From Lonicera japonica (lineage: Eukaryota; Streptophyta; Magnoliopsida; Dipsacales; Caprifoliaceae): a DNA stretch of 64,000 nucleotides. Both the position numbers and the translations under genes were made by a program. Shown one piece after another: positions 12,856-25,655 of this stretch (positions are counted from its first letter, which is position 1; each line of letters opens with the position of its first letter). Location: contig CM038470.1 of NCBI GenBank assembly GCA_021464415.1, positions 6,212,394-6,276,393 on the forward strand, given 5' to 3'. Under the pieces are notes generated by a model. The model was not told the origin of the DNA. It saw only the letters and a program-made list of their open reading frames with translations, and did not search any database.

Positions 12856-13466
12856 TAGGGGTATTTTCAGTTTTGGTTAGGGTAACCCAAACCCTCCCTA
12901 AATTATTCGGTTTAGGTCCAGTTCGGTCTTATTCGGTTTTTTTAAAAAAGCCAATGACTTCCTCACAAATTTAACGAAGGCAAATATAATTTTTTCACTT
13001 CATCAATCGGTTAAAACATGTGCAGAAAGTTATGTGATCCTACTTTTCATTTAAGAAGGTTATTATGGGGACAAATTTGAGTTCAAATTTATTATGATAA
13101 TTTGATTATAGTTAAGATTTTGTTTATTCTACGTACACTATTAATATGTTATCATCTTTTCATTCTACTTATATTGTCCTCCTTATCCTAATATACAATT
13201 TTAATCATGATCTTTGGTTGTTGTTTTCATTGTATCACAATTATCTTCAAAAAATATTGTTCACATTAATACTTCTCCTCTTTTCATTAACATTTTTTTT
13301 TAAAAGATTTGTTTTTTTGATCCAATTCAGGGTACCCGAACCCAAACTGACCTGAATCATTCGGTTTCGATTTTTAATTTCGATTTTTTTTGTTCAAAAA
13401 ATTTCGGATTACAACGGATCAGGTTAGTTCGTTCGTTCGGTTTTTAGATTTCTAACAAAACCCCTA
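12856..13466. mobile_element. Non-autonomous hAT element, copy 2
   Basis: Termini are TAGGGGTATTTTCAG and ACAAAACCCCTA, with a perfect 8-bp target duplication GTTACTAC at 12848-12855 and 13467-13474. It is 611 bp long, shares subterminal AACCCAAACCCTCCC and TTCGGTTT words with the copy at 34824, and has no transposase. Confidence 0.88.
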
Positions 13467-13474
13467 GTTACTAC

Positions 13475-14479
13475 TCACCGGGGTGAGGAATAGTGGGGTG
13501 TGTGTTTATAAACATATTTATATTATGTATTTTGTATTTTTTAGGGTTCTTGAATTGAGGCTTTTTGGTTCTAGGGTATATTTTGTTAAAATTGGTTTCT
13601 TTGTACATTATTCAATGATGATAAAGTGGAACTGTGGAAGAGGGAGATGGTGATGAATAAGAGGCTTTGCAAAACTTGATTATAAGTAGAGGGTGGTTGA
13701 CGGCGACGGAGGTGGAGATATAGATGGGGATTTAATTATTTTGTTTTATTATAGGTAGTAGAAAATGGTGGAGTCTTTCATTTTTTGCAAGCAAATGGAA
13801 GTGGTAGTCGAAGATGACGGAGCAGAGATTTTAGAGGTGAATGATTAGGTGGATGAGATGAATGAATGAAGATGATGAAAGAGTTGGGGGGTATTTTAAG
13901 AATTTTGGCACAAATTTAATATTAATTAACATTTTTTATCCGTTGACTAACAAAGCCATCAATTCTGTTGCTGCCACGAGTCAGACGTTAAATGGATTTA
14001 TAAGGCCTTTATACCGAGCTTGGCCGGAGGCTAAGAGCTCGGCACTTAAAATGGTCGGACCTCAGATTAAATTTTTTCATCTCCTTTATTTAATATCATA
14101 ACTACATTCTATTTTTATATAATATATATGTAGGAATAGCTTTTGCGAATGCACCCACTCAACACCATGAACACCTATAGTTAGGAAGAGATTGAAAGGT
14201 TAATTAGTAGCTGGTCCTTGAACAAAGAGCGAGGTTAAATGCGGTAAATTAAGGTGCTTTGCTAATTAATGGTTAGTAATAAATATTTTGTTTATGAATT
14301 AAGTTGGTTTATAAAGGTTTTTTTTTTTTAGACATCATAAGTTTTTTGTTCATTTTCCCCTTTTGATATAAGCGGTACACATATTACTTGACAGTTGATC
14401 AAGAGAAAGGAAAAAGGAAAACGAAATTATCATAGTTCGAACATGAGTGTGGGGTAAGGAAACTCACCCCTTATTATCC
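13475..14479. other. Intergenic sequence, no gene seen
   Basis: Purine-rich tracts at 13630-13900 (GGTGGAG, GATGATG) give chance open frames. No domain or splice-supported exon was found. Confidence 0.4.
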
Positions 14480-14482
14480 TAA

Positions 14483-14803
14483 GGCCTCGTTTGGTTCACG
14501 GATTTGAGGAGTCAGGAAATGAAAGTCTTTCATTTCTTTTGTTTGATAAGTATAAATTCCGAAAACACTTTTCTAACAGAGGAGAAAGTAAGGGATAAAG
14601 TCATTCATCTCAAAACTCATGGGATTGATTTTCCCTTGTGATTTCTTAGCATTTATTACAAAATCTTTGGACAACAATACATCTACCTAAACATTTTCCA
14701 TACTTTACCAAACACAAGAAAAGAAACTTACAAGAATTTTAGTTTCCTACCTTTATGGGAAAGACAAGGGAATTGATTTATTTTATGTGAACTAAATGAG
14801 ACC
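14483..14803. mobile_element. Tourist-like (PIF/Harbinger) MITE, family 1 copy 2
   Basis: 321 bp with ends GGCCTCGTTTGGTTCAC and GTGAACTAAATGAGACC. The flanks are TAA at 14480-14482 and CAA at 14804-14806, a duplication with one mutation. It aligns internally with the copy at 8096-8417. Confidence 0.8.
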
Positions 14804-14806
14804 CAA

Positions 14807-16009
14807 GTGTTTGGACATCATAAGTTAAAGAGTTTAGTTTTCTTTTTTAACAAAACTGGATTACCAAATTTTACAATAGCAAAAAATTGTTGATCTTGAC
14901 CATTGACTATGCGAATACATGTGTATGCATTCCAGTTTTTCTAAATATTAGATATTATTTTGGATTTAGATTGCTCATATATGTCCAAAAAATGCGAAAT
15001 GATCTAGTGCTTCACCTCCGCATATCATATTACACCTCTAATGCATAGATATCTGCTTGTACGTATGTCAATTTTTTATTTTTGTTATACAAATAGTGCA
15101 GTATTTGTTATTTTGATTATAGGGAGAAGGAAAAAGAAAAATGGATTGCCATAGATTGAATATGGGTAAGAGGCAGAAAAATTCACTCCTATTTATACAT
15201 GCCACTTGATATAATTAAAAATGATAAATAAGAGGATTTATTAAAAAGGAAAAAAGAAAAAAGTAAACAAGAAGGAAGGAGATGATTAATTGGTAAGAAT
15301 CAAGAAATTAAATCTAAAAGAAATTAATTATTAGTTAGAAAGAATGCATGCGATGAATTGAAACATTATGTTGCTCTGGCCATTATCACCGTTATATGTA
15401 CTAGTGGCAAGCTGGAAAATACCAACCATGTACCCCACTAACCTAAACCCTAATGACCTTTGCTTAGAAAAATCTGATGCGAACAAAGATCGGCACATGT
15501 TTACATTTCCCACTTTTTTATGACAAAAAGTTATGTACAAGGATTAGTCGAGCTCCCTGGTCGAATTTTGATAACATCAGCAGTTAAGTACTTAAAAAGT
15601 AGCCTGAACACTTTAAAATATTAAAAAATATACATATAAAAAATAATAATTATGGTTCGTATTTTGTTGTCTAAAATTATATATGTTATACTTTTGTAGT
15701 GCATTACTGTACTCTTGGTCTTTAGCACTTTAAACTATTAATATTATTACTTTAAATTAAAAGTTCATTATTATTTATTTTAGACATTTAAGTTAATAAT
15801 ATTTTTAAAAAGAGAAAATGGATTGAAAGGACCCCTTCAACAAGTAAATCTAAATAAATGACACTTCACTTATCCTCAACATACTTTGTCCACAATTTAT
15901 TTTAGTCACAATAATATTTGTAAATCGAAAGACATACTCTTTTTTGGTTTGGAAAAGTCAATTATATATTTTTAAATGCTTTTATTTCACTCTCACCTAT
16001 GCTAGACGT
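14807..16009. other. Intergenic sequence, no gene seen
   Basis: AT-rich sequence with scattered short frames and no supported element. Confidence 0.4.
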
Positions 16010-16012
16010 TAT

Positions 16013-16328
16013 GGTGGTGTTCGATTGAAATTTTAAAATTTATATCAAAAAGTCAATTTTACTTCACATTTCTAAAATTCACTGCACTTTATTTTCTCTT
16101 TCAATTTTTTTAAAATATGATAACTTTAAATTAAAAAATCAAAATTAGATAAAAAAAATATATTTGAAACCTATTCATCGAGATCTATAAAACAAGATCC
16201 ATTATGACTATATTTTGAATTGGTTGAAAAAAACTCCAACAAAAATTAAATTTACTTTTTAACATACTTTTACGCTTTTCAAAAATTTATTTAAAAAATT
16301 TATTTTAAAATCTTAACCAAACAAGCAC
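16013..16328. mobile_element. Tourist-like MITE, family 2 copy A
   Basis: Ends are GGTGGTGTTCGATTG and TTAACCAAACAAGCAC, with TAT on both sides (16010-16012, 16329-16331). The internal block with CATCGAGATCTATAAAA is shared with the copies at 29927 and 30311. It has no coding capacity. Confidence 0.72.
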
Positions 16329-16331
16329 TAT

Positions 16332-17584
16332 GGCTCTCCAACCAATGCCACGACCGAAGTGGGTGGAGGAGATCGATGTTGAACAAATATTTTTTTTAAA
16401 TAAAAAATGAAAGAAAGTTATTTTAAATGAATTAAAAGAACCCTTTCTTGAATTTATTTGTGGAGATAACTTCCTCACATATAGACTCATGTTACAAAGG
16501 TGGGAAAAATCAAGTTATTTTTTAACGTGGGAGGAAGGGAGCATGCAATAGTTGCTTTTTGATGAGTTTTCTAACACATTTAATACTAGCGGTAGTTTGG
16601 CATAAAGATATTAGACATTTACCCCTCAAAGCGTATCCAATAAGATTGTGTAAAATTATTGTGTAAATCTAATATAACAAGTGATTTTTACACAAAAAAA
16701 TTAATACACACCTATTTACTCTCCAATAACTAATACTCCATATTAATACTCTTGTGTAAAAAAGAGTGACCAATAAAAAATAGCCACCTAAACAATACAA
16801 AACTACACAAATGAGGAGAGAGAATGAATGGGTGGAGAGAGAATCTTATTTGGCGGTGTAAATTAGATGTGCAAAATATATAACCATTATACACGAGTTC
16901 AGTTGGCATTAATTTTACACAATCATTGAAGCAACAAAAAATTTGCACAATATATAAATTTTACACAATATTAAATTAGTTATTTTTATACAGCCCATTA
17001 GAGCAGCTCTCATACATCTTATTTTCAAAGCTCAAAATCCCACCTTTCATTCTTTATACGTAAATACGCCCAAGCCATTGTTCATATGAATTCCAAAAGT
17101 CATTCTTCCAACTTTTATTTTAGAATATATCTTGTTCATAGTTAAAGTTACCCATTCTTACTCACTAAATTTGTTGTATCCTGAGAGACTGTTGTTTATA
17201 TCCTTAGCACCACACAATCTTTCTTAAGAAGATTGCGATCAACCTTTCAATTGTTTTAATTTGGTTAATACATGTATGCATAACTAATTGTATTTTGTCT
17301 TCAAGGGACATATGTTATAGCACAAAGTTATATTATTACATTCCGGAAAGGGATATATATGTGTCATTTGTACTTCACGCCTTTAAAAATTAATCTAGTT
17401 AAAATTTTAACATGTGAATGAATTTAGGATGAATACCTATTCAAATGATCAGGGCCGAGGATCACCAACACTCTTTGGCAGCAGACATACATTAGTACAA
17501 TACATATATACATACGCTAAAGTTATATATACATACGCTAAAGTTAATGAAGTGTGGTGGTGCCGATATAGATTTTCCCAATAA
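16332..17584. other. Intergenic sequence upstream of the hnRNP-like gene
   Basis: Bases 16610-17010 repeat GTGTAAA/TTTACAC words in both orientations, probably a degraded MITE. No gene was seen. The last 100 bases are promoter-proximal to the hnRNP-like gene. Confidence 0.4.
17504..17545 (+). repeat. 21-bp tandem duplication in a promoter
   Basis: Two consecutive near-identical copies of a 21-bp unit containing CATACGCTAAAGTT lie about 40 bp upstream of the probable TATA box of the hnRNP-like gene. It could duplicate a transcription-factor site, but the factor is unknown. Confidence 0.8.
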
Positions 17585-17585
17585 G

Positions 17586-17594
17586 TATATAAGG
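17586..17594 (+). promoter_or_regulatory. Probable TATA box of the hnRNP-like gene
   Basis: TATATAAGG is followed after about 60 bp by a CT-rich leader-like sequence (17650-17700). Together with the splice signals of a 5'UTR intron at 18070-18335, this places the transcription start near 17620. Inferred from sequence only. Confidence 0.45.
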
Positions 17595-18069
17595 CTCAAA
17601 TTGGAAGACAAAGCCATCCTTAAGAATATCAATCAGATCAAGCATCCATTTCCATTCTATTCATCCTTTGCTCTCTCTCACTTACACATTTTTCTACATC
17701 CTTCTACCAAAAAAAATTACCCAAGAAATTTAACTAAGAATTGAAAAGAATACGAGGAGAGACGAATTTGGGGGCCTTATTGAGGAGGATGAACATGCCC
17801 TCGGTTCTTACTTGTGCCTCCTCTCGGATTTTACTCATGTTCAAGATTTCCCATCTGGGTTATCTTTAATTGGGGGGTCTTGTGTAAATTTGAACTGACT
17901 ACTGTTATCTTAATTGGGAATTTTTCTGATGGATTAATTTCGTTGTTGGGATTTTTCAGGCTTCTTGAATTCTGATTAAATTCGAAGGATCCGATCATTT
18001 TTGTTCGACTCCGATAATACCCAATCTAACGTACTCTTTTGTGTGTGCCTGTTATCGTAGTTCTTCAAA

Positions 18070-18335
18070 GTAAGGCATCTTCATCCTTATTTATCTGATT
18101 AGCTTTTTATCCTAATGTCATTTAGTGAGCTGGGTTTTATGATGGTGATGTAATATCAGATTTTGAGGATTCCTTGTTTTCTGTGTGTTGTTTCGCCAAT
18201 TAAACAATTTTGATGGGTCGTATGCTCCTATAGAATATATCTGAATGCTGTTGGGGATGATATGGGTTGGAGTTGCCTAGTGATTTATAGTTGAATTTTT
18301 TTTGTGCTTTTCATCAATCTGATTCTCTTTTATAG
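18070..18335 (+). other. 5'UTR intron of the hnRNP-like gene
   Basis: Donor AAA|GTAAGG and acceptor TTTATAG|GAAAAG flank a T-rich stretch that ends 6 bp before the start codon. Leader introns at this position are common in plant RNA-binding protein genes. A further acceptor-like TTTTTCAGG at about 17958 may mark an earlier leader intron. Confidence 0.6.
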
Positions 18336-18341
18336 GAAAAG

Positions 18342-19891
18342 ATGCAATCTGAACTCGGGAAGTTATTTATCGGTGGAATTTCTTGGGACACAAATGAAGA
18401 ATGCCTTAAGGATTATTTTAGTATTTTTGGTGAGGTATTGGAAGCCGTAATTATGAAGGATCGGACCACTGGTCGTGCTCGGGGTTTTGGATTTGTTGTA
18501 TTCACTGATCCTGCTGTTGCCGAGAGAGTGATTAAAGAGAAGCACAACATCGATGGCAGGATGGTATTTACTTGAGATGCAGATTTACATTTGTTATTCA
18601 ATGGTGTTAGCTTTTAAAATAAACATGAAAAACCACTTCTTTCAGTTGGATGAAAATTGAGTATGATTATCAATATCGGATTCTTATTTTTCAGGTTGAG
18701 GCAAAGAAGGCTGTTCCTAGGGATGACCAGAGTACCATTAGTAGAAACAGTAGTATCCAAGGTTCACCTGCTCCAACACGCACGAGAAAGATATTTGTTG
18801 GCGGATTAGCATCCACAGTCACTGAGAATGACTTCAAAAGCCATTTTGAGCAATTTGGGACAATAACAGATGTGGTGGTCATGTATGATCACAACACTCA
18901 AAGGCCAAGAGGCTTTGGATTCATAACTTATGATTCTGAAGACGCGGTGGACAAAGTATTGCTCAATACTTTCCACGAGCTGAATGGTAAAATGGTAGAA
19001 GTCAAACGAGCAGTACCTAAAGAATTGTCACCCAGTCCTAGCCGAAGCCCACTTGGTGGATATAACTATGGTTTGAGTAGAATAAATAGCTTCCTTAACG
19101 AATACTCACCAAATTCAGTTGGAGGGTATGGTGTGAGGATGGATGGTAGATACAGTCCAATTACCACCGGAAGAAGTGGGTTGGCACCATTTGGTTCTGG
19201 TTATGGAATGGGCTTGAATTTTGAACCGGGGCTGAACCCTGGCTACGGGGGAAATGCAAACTTTAATAATACTCTCGGGTATGGGCGAGGGGTGAGCCCT
19301 TATTACATTGGTAATTCAAATAAATTCGGTAGTACTATTGGTTTTGATGGTGGAAATGGATCTAACACTTCCTTTTTTAGCTCAACAACTCGAAATTTGT
19401 GGGGTAATGGCAGGCTTAACTACGGAACGGACTCTACAAGTTTGAGTGATTATGTGGGGTCCGGAAGTGGGAGCATTGGGGGTGGTACCTTTGGCAACAA
19501 TGGCGTTAACTGGGGTTCTCAAATTTCACCAGAAGGTTGTGGAAATGTTTTAAGCCAGAGTGGGAATCTTGGTTATGGTCGTGCTGACAATAGTTATAGT
19601 GTGGGTGGCGGAGGGTATGCAAGAAACAGTGCTACTACTGTGGGACCTGCATCATCATACATTGCATCCAACGGTAGTTATGATGGCCCTCTTTCGGACA
19701 TATATGGTAGCGGTTCAGTTTATGGGGACCACACTTGGCGCTTAGTGAATTCCGAGCGAGAGGGACCTGGTTCTTTTGGTTATGGGCTTGGGAGTGGAGC
19801 CTCTGATGTTCAGTTTAAAAGCTCTCCAGGTCACATTGGTGGTTATAATGTTACCAAGCGACAGACAAGTAGAGGTAGAAGCTACTCTTAA
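18342..19891 (+). CDS. hnRNP-like RNA-binding protein with two RRMs and a Gly-rich tail
   Basis: Nuclear RNA-binding protein of the plant hnRNP A/B (Musashi/RNP1-like) group, expected to bind pre-mRNA or mRNA. Coding exons are 18342-18563 and 18695-19891, joined ATG|GTT at GT..AG, giving 472 aa. RRM1 has RNP2 LFIGGI (residues 8-13) and RNP1 RGFGFVVF (47-54). RRM2 has RNP2 IFVGGL (107-112) and RNP1 RGFGFITY (146-153). Residues from about 175 to the end are rich in Gly, Asn, Ser and Tyr with YG and GYGR-type repeats, a prion-like low-complexity tail typical of the family. Domain spacing and length are normal and no lesion is seen. An in-frame stop is met if the intron is retained, at about 18573, so retention would give an RRM1-only product. 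The family is secure; the exact orthologue is not. Confidence 0.95.
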
Positions 19892-22123
19892 TCTCTAGTT
19901 TTATGCGATTTGATTTCAGTTTTTATGGTGTATTATCTGCTTGTGAATTACATATATAAGTTATCTATATTAGGCGAGCGAGATTGATATAACATGTCAG
20001 CTGATATAGTGGAGTTTGAGATTGAAGGACCATTGACACGTTAAGGCTAGCTAAAGGGCTAAAGCTTGATCCCCTGCTGCTCTTGGCTAGGCATTTTAAG
20101 AGGTGATCCTTAAACTTGACTTCTGTAGTTTGTGATATGGGACTTTATTCTTATTGCTAAAATAAGTGCAGTGTCTTCTTTTGGGTTTTTAATGGAATGT
20201 GAAGACCTTGCGATGACTTCCATGGAACATGATAATCCTTCTATTTACTGTGTGATATGAACGGGGAATTTATGTGAACCAGTAAGGATTAACTGTCATT
20301 AACAAGTTGATAGTAGTGGGCCTACTGGCCTAATATGACAAGGTGTTGTGGCCTTCTTGCTCTAGGCTTTGGTTCGAACCCCTACTCCAAGATGCTTGGT
20401 GGTGGTAAACCTAGGCACAGCTTGTGCAGTTATGGTAGTGGTTATTCTTTGCACCTGAGCTTCTAGGTCAATGACTCAATGGTAAGTGCGCCCATCTTGT
20501 AAGTGATAGATTGTGGGTTCGAAACCAAGGAGGTGAGTTTCACCTCTTAAACTAAAAATGGAGTATTTCACAGGAGCTTTGGTGGATAAAGAGCGAAAGC
20601 AAGTCTTTAGAGAGGGCTTGAGGGCGGTGGAAATGCATGCTCAAACCCTTCAGGGGCAGGTTGAAACCCTTCTTCCTCCAAGGGACAGATGATAAGGGAG
20701 GTTTACCCCCATCATGTAGCCCATTTCCTAGTAATATTTTGCTCCATTATTGATGGATACTTGAGGGCTCGAGTAAATAAGCGTGGGTGTCTGTAAAGAA
20801 ATACTAATGATTCTGAAAACAGATGTGTCTCTAATAAAGAAGTAGCAACACGGTGTATGTAAAAAAGTCCCTATTTTTAGTATGGTGGAGTAAGACTCTT
20901 ATTTTCTATTAGTTCGGTATCGAAAAGTAGAACCGTTTTGAGTTTTGACTTGGTTAGGATTAGCATTCGATAGAATATAGTTTTGGTTCCCCCATTTCCA
21001 GTTCATCCAAAGACAGTGGTTCCTAATCTTGCTTGCATGCTCCAAGGACTTGAAATTATTTGGTATTTTCACTTCCCAACCACAATACTTAGGCATAAAT
21101 ACAACATGCTGTGGGTTGCATTATCACTATTTTTCTGTAATTCATAGGACTAGGATTAAAAGTTCTTAAACATGTGATGTGTGGGTTAGCAGTAGCACTT
21201 AGCACTTTGTTTTGACCTCTAAATCTCCTCATAAATATAAAGTTGGTTCCCTATTATTACCAGGTCCTTAGAGGAAGAAGAAGAGGAATTGTTTATTACC
21301 TTATACCGTTATAAATATGTATGAGATCTTATTTTAGGTTCGTTGCAAGTAAGGTCCTTGAACAATTTGTTAGTTTTAGTAGATGGTACTTTGCTATGAA
21401 CCAAGATGACAAACTTCTTCCTCCTTTCTTTGATCTCATATTTATTTATAAAACGAAAAAAAAAATCGTCATACTCACTCAATTTTGAAGTGAGCAATTT
21501 CAAAACGCTATTACTATATTACAACATTTGATAGAACACGAATGCCCCTTCTGCATAGAGAAAATGGTTCCTTAACTCCTAAGTGAAATTACTTTATGGT
21601 GATTTGCTACTAGCGTAGTTTTAGGAGCTAAGCATATTTTGGAATGGGTGTTAGTAACTGGACCTTTAAATTTCACCATAGCACCCTCTTGTCTCAAATT
21701 AATAGTCCAACTTTCCTTTTCGGGATGTCTCAAACTAGTAGTCCCATTCCCTTTTGGGATACAATCATTGTTTCACATCACATAGTAGTAAATAAGTTAT
21801 ATTCTTGGCCATTGAGTTGATTGAAATCAGTGTTGTTTTAATTCTTAAAGAGCGGGCGAAAGAGGTCTCACACAACAAATTTGTTAACTTTTTAAATTAC
21901 AATGTATCAAAAATTTTCGTCACGTATTTAGTGAAGTATATGATAACTGTTGGACCAGTTCGGTGATTAATGTGAATCCATTGATTACCTCTTATGATGT
22001 GCAGTTTTGAATGTTTTATATCTTATGGTATCACTTCATTTTGTGGAAGTAACTGTAAAAATGTACGAGCTACTAATGTATCTTACGATATTAAGAAAAT
22101 TTGTGGTTTTGTTCTTTATGCAG
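19892..22123 (+). other. Downstream region of the hnRNP-like gene, probably 3'UTR plus 3'UTR intron
   Basis: There is no further coding sequence. A candidate donor AAGAG|GTGATC lies at about 20102 and a good acceptor TTTATGCAG|GAATTG at 22123/22124, so most of this stretch could be an intron in the 3'UTR. It contains a SINE-like unit at 20455-20570. The intron boundaries need transcript evidence. Confidence 0.35.
20455..20570 (+). repeat. tRNA-derived SINE-like sequence
   Basis: TGACTCAATGG (about 20470) matches the pol III A box, and GGGTTCGAAACC (about 20516) is a near-perfect B box. A second GGTTCGAACCCC occurs just upstream at about 20371. The boundaries and tail are not defined. Confidence 0.5.
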
Positions 22124-22620
22124 GAATTGCTGGGTAGGAGGATGAGATTTGAAGATCAGGATTTTGTAGTAGGCGAAGAAATTTCATGTGACAGGTGAAC
22201 TGTGAACTCGGCATACTCTTTAGTATATTTCAGTTATAAAGAAAAAGAATGAAAAAAAAAGGGGGAAAAAGGAAGAATGTCTTTTCTGGAGCTAACTGGA
22301 GTTGCTATTTTGAAGAAGTTAGTTTTAGAGAGAATTTAGAAGGGGGTTAGTGTCTTTAAGGATTGAATTTTGAGTTCACAGTTCAGGTACTTTTGGTTTT
22401 GAGTGAGATGTAAATTCAGTTTGCGGCATTATAGTCCGAGAAATGTATCACACGCTTCTACGGTGAGGCGGCGGTACCTAAAAAAAATGACAGCCCTTCC
22501 CCCACCTCCCACTTTTTGGGTTTAGTTTTATGTTTCCTTTTTTTGATGTAATGGCTCTGCAAAGTCGCAGGTTCTTATTTAAAGAATGCTTTTGTGTTTT
22601 GTTATCCTCATTGGGTTTTG
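22124..22620 (+). other. Probable terminal 3'UTR exon of the hnRNP-like gene
   Basis: It starts at a pyrimidine-rich acceptor and has mixed base composition unlike the AT-rich flanks. It ends in a T-rich stretch with TTGATGTAATGG and TTTTGTTTTTG, which look like plant polyadenylation signals. No ORF of note. Inferred. Confidence 0.35.
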
Positions 22621-22679
22621 TTTTTGTTTCTACTGAGAATGTAGTAGGCAAGAGGTTTCTTGTTGATTTTACTAGTGTT

Positions 22680-22754
22680 AAACATTTGAAGGAGGCTATG
22701 TAGGTTCCTATGAATAAAACATTTGAAGGAGGCTATCTAGGTTCCCTATGAATA
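22680..22754. repeat. Tandem duplication of about 37 bp
   Basis: Two adjacent copies of a unit beginning AAACATTTGAAGGAGGCTAT and ending CCTATGAATA differ at only two positions. Confidence 0.9.
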
Positions 22755-24062
22755 AGTTACCCGGATAACATCCTCCTCCTCCTCCTTTTTAATAGTCTGT
22801 AGAGTGAGTAAAGGAGGAGAGTGTGCTAAAGAATGTGTGTGAAAATTCAAACCCTAAACTGTTTAGCATATGATAGGAAACTTGGTAAAACTCAACTTTA
22901 TCATATACTTATACTATGGAATAATGCTTAATCTTATCTATAATAGTTGTTGCGCGGGTTGATAGGATTAATTTAATTTACTTATTCTACTTATATATTA
23001 TTACTCATTATGGATGAGGGTTATAAGAAATGATTTAGTGGTGTAATATCAAGCATGTTGAAATATTGCCACGTGTTGTTTAACTGTAAGTCTGTATGCT
23101 TCAATTCCTGCGAGGCAGAATTTTCATTTTAGGTCATATTGCATACAAATTTGAGACATTTTAACATCGGATAACATGTTCATGTTGAGCGGCAATGCCT
23201 TAAATGGAGTATAATATAAAGCGGATGGGCACTCTTGTCTTGCAAGCTAATTTTTAAGGATAAATTATACTCATAAATAATAATAAGTAATATCATAGCG
23301 GGCAACATGTTGGATCATTGAATGCTAAAAGATAAGTGAAACTCTTGTGGATTTGGATTATCTTCATTACTCATTTGGTCCAATTATGTTTAATGGAATT
23401 TAGTTTGAGGGTTACATGAATAAATTTTGGGTAATTTATTTCTATCCGCTTAATCTTGGGTGATTTTATTTTTATCCACGATATCTTGCAGTTAATCCGC
23501 GTTATTAAGTTAATCTGCGTTGCCTACTAAATTAATCTACGAATGTGGATAGACTGACAAAAAATATTATTGATTTAATTTTATAAATATTATTTTATTA
23601 ATGATTTAATATTAAAAAATCCACTAGATTAATAAGTATATCCACTTTAATTAAATAAATAAAAATAGGGACAATTAGTTTTAAGGACGAATATTCCTTT
23701 CTCTATCTATTTAAGAACACAACTTTTATACTAATACTTTAAGGTCCAAAGTTTTGTTTAAAATACAAACTTTTACGGATAAATAATTAAAATTAAATTA
23801 ATATAGCTACAAAACTAATTTATATTATTGTTATTCCTATAATGTCACTATCATCTAATTGATTATTAAACTAATCTAAACTTTTAAAATCTTGTTAGAA
23901 ACTAATATCCATAAAATCAAATTCGAAATTTAAATTTGAACAATCAAATAACTTCTAACAACTTAATCAATTACTAAAATATAGAAAATCAAATAATTCA
24001 AAATTTAAATTTCAACAATCAAAAAAAATTAAACAACATAATCAATTTGATTAGTAATTAAC
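22755..24062. other. Intergenic, transposon-end-like sequence near 23456
   Basis: No gene. GGTGATTTTATTTTTATCCACGATATC at 23456-23483 resembles the terminus of the element at 24063 and, inverted, sequence near 29350-29390 and 26430-26475. This suggests nested insertions, but I could not fix the outer boundaries. Confidence 0.35.
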
Positions 24063-25118
24063 AAGGGTGATTTTATTTCTATCCGCAAAATTTGTCAGTC
24101 TATCCCTCTTTTTGGGTTTTACTGAGATAATCTGTATTACCCACTAAGTTTAACCACGTTGTTCGATAAACTTACAAAAATTAATATTGACATAATTTTT
24201 ATAAAATAATGATTCTTTTTAATTCAATTGTAGATTATCTACCAAATTTTTACTTTTATTCACCGTCATATAATATATCAAAAAGTAAACATAAATTGTA
24301 TAATAAAATAATATTTCTAATATATGTAATTTATTGTTAATTATATCCACTTTCTGGACTCGATATTAGACTATAAGATTAGACTATAGTCTATGATTCA
24401 CATTTATTTTCAGAATTGAGATTATACAATAATTCACATTAGTTTTGGAATAGTAATTAAACAATAAGTATAGTTTGGAACATTTGTAATACATCTACAA
24501 TTTAGTTTCTACCTAGAAGTAAATAAAAATTATAACTTTAATTATAGATTTATCATCCCAAACAAGAAAACAAACATATATTATAATTGAATATTCTTCC
24601 TTTGACTTGAAAGGATTGAGATTGAAGGAAATGATGTTTGTTGCCTCCGGCCACTAATTCTTAATTAGTTTCTTAAGTTCCAATTCTGCTTTATTTTTAT
24701 TTATTTAGAGCCCTCATTGTATAGAAAAAAGAAAAAGAAAATAGTAAACTCATTTGTTGAAAAAAATTATTCATTAGTATTATGATGTAATAATATAACT
24801 TAATTCCGCCCAGTTTTGTAGTGTTGTATATTTTTGATGAATAAAGAATCTATAGTACTTGCATCAATATACTTTTAACAAATTAAAAATATATATTATT
24901 AAGGAAGTATATTCTAATTAGGTAACTAATTTTAAAAGTAAGGAAGTATATTCTAATTAGGAAACTAATTTTTAAAAAAATACATTTAAAAGGATTATTA
25001 ATTGGTGGATATACTTCTCAATTTTTATAAGAAAGTTTTGAGAAGTTTATTTTAATATTAACATAAATCAAGGGTGGATAAATTGCAAAAACCCGCGGAT
25101 AGAAATAAAATTACCCTT
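24063..25118. mobile_element. Non-autonomous DNA transposon with about 25-bp terminal inverted repeats
   Basis: The left end AAGGGTGATTTTATTTCTAT and the right end, whose reverse complement is AAGGGTAATTTTATTTCTAT, match at all but one base and continue with TCCGC. The interior is AT-rich and non-coding. No clean target duplication was found, so the superfamily is open (Mutator-like is possible). Confidence 0.55.
24901..24976. repeat. Tandem duplication of about 38 bp
   Basis: The unit AAGGAAGTATATTCTAATTAGG followed by AACTAATTTT occurs twice in direct succession inside the transposon at 24063-25118. Confidence 0.85.
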
Positions 25119-25390
25119 AATCTTTCAATATATCCACCCTAAAAAATAGATAGTTGACTATTATATAATTATCTTTACCAAAAATAAAATGATAAATTTA
25201 TCCAACAAAAACTTGATTACTATAATAATTATTGAAATCCAAAAGTCCCAAAACACCCTCATCTTTTACGTTAGATAAATATATGATGTATGGGTGTGTG
25301 TATATATATATATATAAGAACGTTAATGGTAGAGGTTAACAATAATCTAGATTTTTTTAAATTCTCCATCACCTCACTCCCGCTTGTATA

Positions 25391-25655
25391 GGACTTGACT
25401 CGTCTCCATTATCCCTTTCGGTTCAATTCCGTCCAAAGGGGTTTAATTCGAAAGCTAAATGAGTGAATTTTTTCATGAAATCTGCTAGAGATAGAGATCA
25501 TGTCCACAAAATTTAATCAAATTTTGTAAAAGATGATTTACTCATCATAGAGATATATCTCTACCAAGTTTCATGAAAAAAAGCATCTATTAATTCCTTG
25601 AATTAGACCCCTTAGATGGAATTGGACCGAAAGATAATGGAAAGGAGCCAAGTCC
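25391..25655. repeat. Foldback MITE, copy 2
   Basis: The left arm GGACTTGACTCGTCTCCATT pairs with the right arm AATGGAAAGGAGCCAAGTCC over most of its length, and the pairing continues through the TTTCGGTYCAATTCC block. It is almost wholly palindromic and non-coding. The same family is at 2541-2926. Confidence 0.65.
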
